Positions 29,941 to 38,565 of a stretch of 64,000 bases of DNA are shown in pieces. Below the pieces are notes generated by a model, which worked only from the letters and a program-made list of their open reading frames with translations, was not told the DNA's origin and did not search any database. The stretch comes from Cafeteria roenbergensis (lineage: Eukaryota; Sar; Bigyra; Bicosoecida; Cafeteriaceae). The stretch lies in contig VLTN01000021.1 of the NCBI GenBank assembly GCA_008330645.1, positions 475,583 through 539,582 on the forward strand, read 5' to 3'. Each line of letters opens with the position of its first letter. The first letter of the stretch is position 1. The position numbers were made by a program, and so were the translations under genes.

Positions 29941-30259
29941 GGTCGCGCGCGCCTGAGGCGGACTTGCGGACCCGGTCCCTCCGGCCCGTGTGCCAGCGCT
30001 GGCTGCGTCGTGGTTCGCGCTCGCTAGCTTGTTGTTGTTGTTGTTGTTGTTGTTGCATTTCGGCCGCCCGAACTCTGAGGCTCGCCGAGTCTGCCCAACT
30101 GGCGGGCTCTGCCGCCCTCGAATTATGCGCCACAACTGCGCTTCCCTGCCGAGGGCCGTGATTGCCACGCGTTCCGCGCCACTCTGCCGCTGGGGCAGGC
30201 GAAGTATGCGGCACAGGCGCTCCGTTGCGCCGGACCCAGAAGCCACGGCCTTGGGCGGG
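29941..30259. promoter_or_regulatory. Divergent region, V-ATPase C / membrane protein
   Basis: 319 bases between the V-ATPase C ATG and the preferred ATG of the plus-strand gene. It contains the (TTG)9 tract. In-frame ATGs at 30125 and 30206 could extend the plus-strand gene into it. Confidence 0.4.
30029..30055. repeat. (TTG)9 microsatellite; (CAA)9 in the V-ATPase C leader sense
   Basis: Nine perfect TTG triplets on the plus strand, read as CAA in the direction of the V-ATPase C transcript, about 90 bases upstream of its ATG. CAA tracts form unstructured RNA, so a translation-enhancing leader is possible; that is inference. Confidence 0.9.
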
Positions 30260-31096
30260 ATGCCTTCAACGGGCGCGTCGATTGCCGCGGCGGCCTCGCC
30301 GGGCGAGCCTGCGGCAGCGCGGCAACGGCCTGCCATCCACAGCCTCTCCTCGTCCTCCTCGTCTGACGAGGCTGACGGAGGCGCCGTCTGCAAAGGGCGC
30401 ATCCATCAGCTTGGGGACAAGTGGCTTCGGCGCTCGGTCCGGGCCGTGTGCGTCAAGCTCCGGCAGGACATTGGCGCCGGCGACGGATCCTGCAGCTCAG
30501 CTGCGCCCAGGGTGCTCGATCTGGCTCGCGCCTTGAGGGTGTGCGATCCCCACGTCGGAGCCCAGGTCGGCGCCATGGTGCGAGCTGCCTGTGGCGCGCC
30601 GCGCCAGGACCAGCATGCGGCGCGTGCGGCCAGCTTCTCGCAGGAGCAGGCTCTGCGCTCGCTGCGTCGCCTGCGCCGCAGCTCTGCTGGGGCGACCGGG
30701 GCGACGCTGCTTGCAGCAACAGCCGCGACGGCAGTGCTGGCCGCCGTGGCGTCCGCCTCCGGCCCGCAGAGCGACGCGGCGCGCGCGGCCAGCCAAGCCA
30801 GCCGTGGCAGCCGTGGTTTGGTCGCCCAATACGGCGCAGCGACCGCGACCGCCGCGGCCGTGCCCGCCGGCCTGGACGACGCCACGCTTCGCCGTCGCGT
30901 GGACCTGGCGCTCGCGGAGCGCTTCGGCGCGGCGGTGGACCCCGCGGGTCGTTCGCTTGCCACTGTGGCCGCCGGGGCCGCTGGGACCGCCGGGGCCACC
31001 ACTGCGCAGCACGCGTCGCGCAGCGGGTCTGCGGCGGGCCGCCGGGAGGAAGCGGGCGAAGGAAGGCGCAAGGCCCGGCGCCGGGAGCGCGAGGAG

Positions 31097-31134
<38 letters not shown>

Positions 31135-32485
31135 GCGATCGACCAAGCCGGCTGACTCCGCCAGCGCCCGGCCGTCGTCGAAGCGCCCCCAAGAACCCTC
31201 GCCCGTTCCCCCGCCCGCGGCGGTCGCGGGGCGGGACCTGGCGCCCAATGGGGCCAGGGGCGGCGGCCCGGGCGTGGGGTCGCGGCTGCTGCAGGCGCTG
31301 CCGTCGCTGGTCGCAGTCGCCGCGACGGCCGCCGCAGGGAAAGCCACCGGCCCGCTGCACGTGGCAGCGGCCGTCGCGATGGACTGCGTGCTGGCGCTCG
31401 GGGGCCTGCTCGGGGGCCTGATCGGGGGCAGGGCGTCGCCGCGGTTCGCCAGCGCCCTGCCCGCGATCGCGTGCCTGGTCATGGCTGCGCAGTGGGGTGT
31501 GTGGGCTCGCGCCGTCGATGGTTCGGACGCGCACCTCGGGATCGGCCTGAGCACCGCAGCGGGCCGCGCTCTCTTTGCCCTGGAGGTGGGGGTGGGCGCG
31601 GCGGCGACGCTGGCGTGCGGGCTGTCGGCAGCGCTGCCCCTGCTGCGCTGGCGGGGGCTGGGCCGGCTGCGGCTTTACGCCCGCGACGCTGCCGCTTGGC
31701 TCTCAGTGCTGGCGCTGGCGCTGGCGGCGGCGCTGGCCGCCACCAACCACAGCATGCGCCGCGCGTGGTCGGACCCGTGCGGGCCCCCTGAGGGGCCTGT
31801 GCCCGTAACGGGCCCGTGGTCGCTGCTCGGGCGGGCTGGGCTCGAGCAGCTGCTGCCGGCCCGCCCCGTGAAGCGCAGCTGCTCCGCCATCGGCGCCGAG
31901 GGGGAGGCGGCAGGGTGGGCGAGGCTCGTCGAGGCGGCGGCGGCAACGGCTCTCGTCGTCGCCGTGACCGGCGTGCGCGACGCCGCCTCGGCCGCGGAGG
32001 GGGTGCTCGTGCTGGCCGGCCACGTGCTGCAGTCGGCCGTCAGCGCGTCCGTCGCCTGGGCTCTGCTCTTCGGCAGCCACTCGTGCATGCTCACGAGCGG
32101 GTGCATGCCCGCTGTCGCCCTCGGCTTTGACCCGCGCAAGTCGGGCCAGTCGGGCTTTCTGCTCACGGCGCACGACGTCATGGCGGTGTTTGCGCTCGCA
32201 AGCGTGGCCGCCACTGCCCTGATGCCCACCCTGCTTGCGTGGGTGGCCTCGGCCAGCCCCGTGCGGGCCGCCCTCGCTGCGATGCTGCGCGCGGTGGCTG
32301 CAGGGATCGCGCTGGGGCTGACCGCAGTGCTCGTGGCTGCCACGGCCTGGCGCATCACTGCCGTCAGCTATTCGCTCGAGTCCCTGACAGACATTGCTGC
32401 ACTGGGGGGGCTCATTGTGTTCCAGTGCGCTGCTTTCGCCGCGGCTGCGCCGATGGTGGCGGCCGTCGAGGAGGGGCAGCGATGA
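30260..32485 (+). CDS. Multi-pass membrane protein, unrecognised
   Basis: 741 residues from the ATG at 30260; in-frame ATGs at 30125 and 30206 would add up to 45 residues that look like leader. The N-terminal region has a Ser run (SLSSSSSSDEAD), then a helical Arg-rich part (RQDIGAGDG, ALRSLRRLRRSS). A polyalanine run encoded by GCC triplets (31098-31133) follows a basic stretch. From about residue 340 onward there are eight or so hydrophobic segments (ALPSLVAVAATAAAG, CVLALGGLLGGLIGG, LSVLALALAAALAAT, ALVVAVTGVRDA, VMAVFALASVAATALMP, AVAAGIALGLTAVLVAATAW, ALGGLIVFQCAAFAAAAP). No transporter signature is seen. Function unknown. Confidence 0.7.
31098..31133 (+). repeat. GCC-triplet tract encoding polyalanine
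   Basis: A run of GCC codons (about twelve) just after EREE in the 30260 gene. Polyalanine from GCC/GCG slippage recurs across this window. Confidence 0.85.
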
Positions 32486-32733
32486 GTGCGCGCCGCGTGC
32501 GAGCCTGCGGATGCCTCCGCTTGCAACCTGCCCCGCCGCACATTCGCACACCCACGCGCACGCCTCGCCGCAAATCTCGGCCGCGCGCACTCATTGCGCT
32601 CCAGCGCCCCCGGCGACGGGGCGGCGCGCCCTGGTGCAGCAGCGCCCGGCCCGCGCGCGCCCTCGCTGCCTGGCCTCTGCCGGGCTTGCCAGAGCGGGGC
32701 GTCGCTCTCGCAACGATCGCAAGGACGAGTCCG

Positions 32734-35700
32734 ATGGCGCCCGCACTGCTCGCGGCCGCGCCCCGCAGCGCAGCCCGGCCTCCGTTCGCTCGCACCAGCG
32801 GACGGCCGGCCTCTGCTTCGGTGCAGCGCTGCATGACGGACGCCGCGCGCTCGGCGCTGGCGCGCCTGGCGGCCCTCAAGACCCCGGATGGGCGGCCGCT
32901 GTGTTCTGCGTTTTGGGCTCTGCCCGACCCCGAGGCGTTCCCGGCCTACTACGACGTGATTACGCAGCCCGTGTGCCTCAACGACGTGGTTGCGCGCATG
33001 GACGAGCACGTCGAGCGCCCCCCGCCCGGGGCAGTGCTGGCGACCCCGCCCCGGGCCGGGGGCGCGGCCAGCCCGGCCACAGCAACTCCTCGGCGGCGGC
33101 GCCGCGCGCCAGCCGCTGCGACGCCCAAGGCGCCGGCCAGCGACGGCTCTGCGGTCCCGGCCTGGGTCGGCCAGCCCCCAGCCTGGGAGCGGCCTTCCAG
33201 GCGCGGGAAGCGATCCCGGGCCGGAGCGGCTTCAGCCCCCGCCGCGGCCACGGGCTCCCCGCCCGCTCGCCGGTTCGGCCTCGCCGACCTTGCGCGCGCG
33301 ATTCGGAAAATCGTGGCCAACGCCAAGCGGTTCAACCAGCCCAGCGCCGACGCGTACCAGGACGCGGTTCTGCTGGAGCGCGCGGCGTTTGCGGTGGTGC
33401 GCCACATCACCGTGGCAGCCGGCGCGCGCGACAGCCGGGGCGAGCAAGGCGCTCGCGAGAGCGGGCGCGCCGCCCCCAAGGGTCCCAGCCGCCGCAGGCC
33501 CCGCCCCTGCCTGCCAGAGGCGGACCCCGAGTCGCTGGCCGCCTGGTCGAGCAGCGACGGGCCGGGCACCGCGGCGCTGGCCGCGGAGGCCGGGGCGGGG
33601 GCGCCCGAGCTGGCCAGCAGCGACGAGAGCGGCGACGACCAGGCCTACGGCCGCACGCTGCGGGCGCGCCCGGCGGCCGAGGCGGTGGAGCGGGAGGTGG
33701 CCCGCCAGGTTCGGCTGGCGGAGGGCCGCAGGGCGGCCGCTGCCTTTGCCAACCACGGCAGCGGGGCGGCGGCGGCGCCCCAGTCCCCGCGCGAACGCGC
33801 GCTCGCGGCAGCGGGCCGGGCCATGGCGCGGGACGACCTGCTTCTGCTCAGGGGCTCGGAGGGGCACTGGGCCTTTCACCAGCGCCGCCTCGGAAGGCAG
33901 GCGGCTCCGCGCTCAGCGGCTGCAGGGGCCTGCCCGGCGCCGCTGGCCCCGGGCGCAGCGCCCGGAACCGCTGCCAACCCGGCAAACCCGGAAAATTCCG
34001 CTCGCTTCCGGTGGTTCCAAACGTTCCTCGCCGGCAGAGCCAAAATGGCACCGGAAACCGACGTGAGCGACTCCTCCTCCGGCCCCGCCAAGACTCGCCG
34101 CGCGAGGCGTCGGGCCCGTGGCGCGCACGGGGCAGGCGAGGAGCCGCGGCCGGCAGACGCAGACGCCCCGGCCGCCGCCGCCCCGCCTGCGCTGCCGGTG
34201 GCCCCGAGCGCGCCCGCGTGCCCCACGCTCGCCGCGGCGTGGAGCCTCGTCGCGGCCCAGTCGGGCGCCCCAAGCACCAGCTGCCGGGAACGCGCTGCCT
34301 CAGCCGGGGAGGCGCCTGGGGCAGCGTTCGTGTCCGTTGTGCTGGGCGGGAGGAGGCTGCCCCAGCCGCTGCTGGCCTGGGTGCCGGAGCTGGCCGGCGC
34401 GCAGCCCTGCCAGGGAGGCGCCGGCAGCGGGGCCTCAGCGGCCGCCTGCGCCTTGGAGGAGGAGACGCGTCGGTCGTGGGCGCGCGCACAGGACGCCGCG
34501 CTGTGGCGCCGGGCTCGCGGGCCCGGTTTCAGGGACCTGGCAGCCACGCCCGCGCCGGGCGGCGCCCGCTCCACGGCTTCCGAGCCGCGGGGCGGCCCCC
34601 GATCTCAGCCAGCTGCCGGCGGAGCAGCCGGCGGAGCAGCCGGCGAGCATCGACCCCAGCAGGGCTCGCCGCAGCAGCGCTCGCCGCAGCGCTCACCACA
34701 GCAGCGCTCACCACAGCGCTCACCACAGCGACCCCAGCAGCGCTCGCCGCAGCGCTCACCACAGCGGGGCCGCAAGCGGGCGCGGTCGCCGGCCGCATCG
34801 GCGTCCCCTAGCCCCCCGGCTCAGCGGCAGCGCGGCGGGGGGCGGGCTGGCAGCGCGGCCGGGCAGCCGGCGTCGGAGGGGCGCACGTCTCCCGGCGATG
34901 GCGGCGCACGGGCGCACGCGGAGCCGGCATCGACAGCGGCCTCCTGCCCGGCACCGGCCGTCGCGACGTCGTCGCAGCCAGCTCCCGTGCCGCCCGCGTC
35001 GCGCCCGTCTGCGACGTTGCTGCCGACTGCGCCGCGGCGTCGCTCCGTTGGGCTTGCGCTTGCCGACCCCTCGGGCCACTCGCAGCCGCGCCGCGGCGGC
35101 ACGGCCCCCGGCCCGCTGCGCGGCGGCAGCCCCGCCGTCGGGCGACGCCCCGAGCCAGGTCGCCCCGCCAGGGGGGGCGCCGGGCGGCGCCGGTGCTCCG
35201 TGGTGTCGCTGTCCGACAGCGCCTCCGATTGGTGTCCCACGCCGCCGCACTCGCCTTCGGCGGACAGCGCCGCGTCTCTCACCAGCAGCACGGACGCCGT
35301 GGCCCCGCCGCCCAGGCGCGCAGCTCCGTCGAACCTGCCCCAGGAGCAGGCCTCTGTGCCAGCACGGCGGAGCCAGCGCCCGCTCCGGCGGCAGCGCCAG
35401 CGCCAGCGCCAGCTGGCGAGCTCGGTGCCGTCCGCCGCTGCGGCGCCAGCGCCCGCAAGCGAGACCGCGGCCCGCCTTCCAAGGGCGGGAATCCACCTGG
35501 ACTGCTGGCAGGGCGGCCGCTGGTACCGCGCGGTGGTCCGGGAGTCTGCCCCCGCGTCGGCGCTGCGGGCGGCGGCCGCCAGGTTTCCCCGCGGCAAGCC
35601 TGTGGACGTGAGCGCCGTCCTTCGCCGCGACGCCGCGGACCGCGGCGCCCAGTTCCGCACCAAGACCGTGCCCCCGCGGCTGGCCTCGTGCGTGCTCGCC

Positions 35701-35871
35701 GGGCGGCTAGCCGGCTGCGTTCGCGTGCACTTTGTCGGCTGGTCGTCCGCCCAGGACGAGTGGCTGCCGGCTGAGTCGGAGCGGCTGGCGCCCGAGGGGG
35801 CGCACGTGCTGCGCCCGCGTCACGTCCCAGGCGCGCGCTTCGCGCTCAGTGGCGTGGTAGACGACGGCTGA
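32734..35871 (+). CDS. Bromodomain protein with C-terminal Tudor-like domain
   Basis: 1045 residues from the ATG at 32734; the ATG at 32833 is a good alternative because the fold starts right after it. A bromodomain follows: TPDGRPLCSAFWALP, FPAYYDVITQPVCLNDVVARM, then, after an insert of about 85 low-complexity residues, GLADLARAIRKIVANAKRFN with the acetyl-lysine-binding Asn, and QPSADAYQDAVLLE. The insert falls between helices A and B. The middle of the protein is disordered, with an SPQ-rich repeat (34674-34770). The C-terminus has a Tudor/chromo-barrel-like fold: IHLDCWQGGRWYRAVVRE and VRVHFVGWSSAQDEWLPAES, the pattern seen in Tudor-knot proteins (VHYxGWxxRxDEW). The combination suggests a nuclear reader of modified histones. 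The specific complex is unknown. Confidence 0.85.
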   Translation: MAPALLAAAPRSAARPPFARTSGRPASASVQRCMTDAARSALARLAALKTPDGRPLCSAFWALPDPEAFPAYYDVITQPVCLNDVVARMDEHVERPPPGAVLATPPRAGGAASPATATPRRRRRAPAAATPKAPASDGSAVPAWVGQPPAWERPSRRGKRSRAGAASAPAAATGSPPARRFGLADLARAIRKIVANAKRFNQPSADAYQDAVLLERAAFAVVRHITVAAGARDSRGEQGARESGRAAPKGPSRRRPRPCLPEADPESLAAWSSSDGPGTAALAAEAGAGAPELASSDESGDDQAYGRTLRARPAAEAVEREVARQVRLAEGRRAAAAFANHGSGAAAAPQSPRERALAAAGRAMARDDLLLLRGSEGHWAFHQRRLGRQAAPRSAAAGACPAPLAPGAAPGTAANPANPENSARFRWFQTFLAGRAKMAPETDVSDSSSGPAKTRRARRRARGAHGAGEEPRPADADAPAAAAPPALPVAPSAPACPTLAAAWSLVAAQSGAPSTSCRERAASAGEAPGAAFVSVVLGGRRLPQPLLAWVPELAGAQPCQGGAGSGASAAACALEEETRRSWARAQDAALWRRARGPGFRDLAATPAPGGARSTASEPRGGPRSQPAAGGAAGGAAGEHRPQQGSPQQRSPQRSPQQRSPQRSPQRPQQRSPQRSPQRGRKRARSPAASASPSPPAQRQRGGGRAGSAAGQPASEGRTSPGDGGARAHAEPASTAASCPAPAVATSSQPAPVPPASRPSATLLPTAPRRRSVGLALADPSGHSQPRRGGTAPGPLRGGSPAVGRRPEPGRPARGGAGRRRCSVVSLSDSASDWCPTPPHSPSADSAASLTSSTDAVAPPPRRAAPSNLPQEQASVPARRSQRPLRRQRQRQRQLASSVPSAAAAPAPASETAARLPRAGIHLDCWQGGRWYRAVVRESAPASALRAAAARFPRGKPVDVSAVLRRDAADRGAQFRTKTVPPRLASCVLAGRLAGCVRVHFVGWSSAQDEWLPAESERLAPEGAHVLRPRHVPGARFALSGVVDDG
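34674..34770 (+). repeat. SPQ-rich tandem coding repeat
   Basis: Repeats of CGCTCGCCGCAGCAG and CGCTCACCACAG type encode RSPQQ/RSPQ units in the disordered middle of the bromodomain protein. The RSP units could be phosphorylation targets. Confidence 0.85.
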
Positions 35872-36405
35872 CACACCCGCGGTGTCGGTTGGCGTACGTG
35901 AGGGAGCTGAGAGGCGCGGCACGGTGCGTCGCGGCGGCCGGCCCGCGCCATTTTGCAACTGCGTGCGGAGCAGCCTCGCCGCGCAATGCCGCAGGTGTCG
36001 CGACCCCCCCAGCGGACTTGCCTCGCCGCACACTTTGGCCGAACGCGTGGGCCTCAGCCGCCCCGAGGCGCCGCAGCAGCCCGCCACACGCATGCCCGCC
36101 ACACCACAGCCGCAACCGGGGCGGCTCTGCCGGCGCTGGCCAGCCGTGGCGTGACGCCGGGCCGGGAGCCAAGGCGCGCGCGGCGCGAAGAATCCCCTGC
36201 CGCGCGCCTGCCGCGTGCGATGCCCCACCCCTTGCGTCGAAAGCAGGGGCGCGAGCGGCGCGGGCGGGGGCGGTCGGCGCGGGGGCGGCGCGGGCGGCGG
36301 AAACGGCTGGCCGGCAGAGTCGCTCTCGGCGACAGGGTCAGCGTTGGTGCCCGCGCGCGCTGCTGTCGTCGTCGGTCACACTCGCTCGACCCCGAGCCAG
36401 CAACC
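35872..36405. other. Intergenic region
   Basis: 534 bases with no gene seen, between the bromodomain gene and the mastigoneme gene, both on the plus strand. A short hairpin (ACACC-CGC-GGTGT) follows directly after the upstream stop; it is weak and could be chance. Confidence 0.5.
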
Positions 36406-38079
36406 ATGCGCACCATCGCCGCCCTTGTGGTGCTCGCGGCCTCGGCCATGGCCTCGTGCCCCAACCTCTGCTCCGGGTGAGCCTGGCCGCCCGCGAGCGA
36501 CCAGCGCTTCAGCGGCGCGAACGGCTCCGGGCTGCCTCGAGGTCGTTGCGTTGGCTGCGGCGCCCTCTCCGTGCCGCCTCGCTGCGCCCCGCCACCGGCC
36601 CGCGCCCCCGGCCCGCCTGCGTGCGTGCGATTCCGCCCTCGCAGCAACGGCCGCTGCGGCGCCGACGACAAGTGCACGTGCTACCGCGGCTACACCGGCA
36701 CCGACTGCTCTGGCCGTGAGACGAGAGATCGCGCTGCGCTCTCGCGCGCCGAGCCCCGAGCCCCGCTCCGAGCAGCCCGCCCGCACGCGCCCCAGGGAGT
36801 GCGCGCGTGGCGCCCGCTCGCGCCCGGGGGCCGGGGCCGCCCGGCCGCCGCCGTCGGTGCTGCCGCTCGGGGGAGCCGAGCCGTCCGGGTGGCTGGCGCC
36901 TCTTCCAACGCGGCCGTTGCGCCCACCCTCCTCTCTGCCCCGTCCTTGCCGCCTCCCGCCGCCCCCGTCCCCCTCCCGACGCAGGCAAGTGCCCGTACGG
37001 CAAGGCCTGGGTTGAGGGATCGGCCGAGGACCCCCACTCCTTCGCTGAGTGCTCCAACAAGGTGAGGCCTTTGCGTTCGCATGGCGTTGAGCGAGGCAGC
37101 GGACGCCTTGGCCCGCCGCGCCCGTGCCCGAGCGGGGGCGTCTGTCCGGAGGACACCCGGAGGCTTGCCCTGTCCTCCGCCCGCAAGCGCGGCAAGCAGC
37201 CCAGCGGCCTCGCCGCAGGGCGTGTGCCTTGCCGGGCGCGCGAGCTGTCGGCCCGCGGCCCCTTTCGCTCTCCACCGCTGCCCGCCGAGTCTCCCCGCGC
37301 CCCGTCCGTCGCAGGGCGTCTGCGAGCGCGCCTCCGGCATGTGCTCGTGCTACGAGGGCTACGAGGGCACCGCGTGCCACCGCTCCACGTGCCCCGGCGC
37401 GTGCTCCGGCCACGGCGTCTGCCGCTACATCGAGGAGCTCAGCACCAACTACGCCGAGTTCAACTGGGACACCACCAAGATCCAGGGCTGCGACTGCGAC
37501 GCCGGGTTCACCGGCCTTGACTGCGCCAGCCGCCTCTGCCCCATCGGCGACGACCCCATGACCGTGGCGCCGTCGCTGAACGGCCAGCGCTGGACCGTGT
37601 CCGTGGACTTCCACGGCGGCTTCCCCACCACCGCCGAGATCCACCTCGACATCGGCAACCTGGAGGACGGCAGCACGGTGTCCACCCGCCCCATCAACAT
37701 TTTGGCCAACAGCACCGCCCCGTTCGAGAAGACCCTCCTCGACACCGGCGTTATCAAGTCCATCGCGTCCAGCACCGTCGACTACTCCGAGTCCGGCGTC
37801 GTCTACACCTTCACGCTCCAGGACCCGCTGCGCCTCTCCTTCGTGCGCAACCGGTGGGAGTCCGACTGCACCGTTGCCGGCTGCCAGCCGCGCAAGCTCG
37901 CGCCCGTGCCCAAGGACGCGCTCGAGGCCGGCGCCGCCTTCGTCTCCGAGGAGCCCCACGTCAAGGCCGAGTCCGCCCGCTGCTCCAACCGCGGCACCTG
38001 CGACCCCGCCAGCGGCACCTGCGGCTGCTACGAGGGCTTCTACGGCCGCGCCTGCCAGTACCAGACTGTGCTCATCTGA
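36406..38079 (+). CDS. SIG1/Ocm-type tubular mastigoneme protein
   Basis: Proteins of this family form the tripartite flagellar hairs of stramenopiles, or (SIG1) are induced in diatom sperm formation. Four exons: 36406-36476, 36645-36715, 36985-37061 and 37315-38079, with introns of 168, 269 and 253 nt, all with GTGAG donors and CAG acceptors. All phases agree and the product is 327 residues. Exon 1 gives a signal peptide (MRTIAALVVLAASAMA) and SCPNLCSG. The joined exons rebuild EGF-like modules typical of the family: NGRCGADDKCTCYRGYTGTD, then KCPYGKAW and HSFAECSNK joined to GVCERASGMCSCYEGYEG, then CPGACSGHGVC, CDCDAGFTGLDC, a beta-rich linker of about 150 residues, and a final CSNRGTCDPASGTCGCYEGF. 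The PHSFAECSNKGVC block is the strongest family signature. Confidence 0.93.
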
Positions 38080-38565
38080 GCAGGGCGCCCGGCCCCTGTT
38101 TGCGTGCCCCAGCGCCGGCCTCGGCGCAGTGACCCGGCCGCAGCCTGCGCTCTTGCGGACTGTTGGCGCCCACCTTCGCCTGCCCGGTCGCCGCCCTGTC
38201 GCCCCGTTCGTTTTTCTTCTTCTTCGTCGGGGTGTGCGTGTGGGAGAGGGGGGTGGGGTGGGGGATGCGATGTGTGTCCCGCGCGACCTCACACAACCGC
38301 CGACCGCCTCGCACCACCGCGTGCGCACTCGCAAGCAAACACCCTGCCACGCGACGCGCGCGCGCGCTCCAGGCGAGGTTGGCTCCGGCCGCCTGTCGCG
38401 CGTGAACGCGGCGGGTTGCTGTTGGCGCGAGCCCTCCCCAAACCACGCTGCCGCAGCTCTGCTGAGCCGCAACTGCTCGTGTGGGAAAGGGGGGCAACGT
38501 CTCTTCCCCCGGCGCACCGCACGGCCCTGGGCAGCCGGGCGCGAGCCGTGGTTGGGGCCGCGGCG
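38080..38565. other. Intergenic region
   Basis: 486 bases with no gene seen, between the mastigoneme gene and the MATE gene. A T/C-rich run (38209-38226) and a G-rich run (about 38240-38265) are the only notable tracts. Confidence 0.55.

Noticed and set aside
35869-35890. Hairpins just after several stop codons as a general terminator
   Set aside because: Stems are short (4-7 bp), unlike each other and expected often in such GC-rich DNA; only the 22-bp palindrome is convincing.
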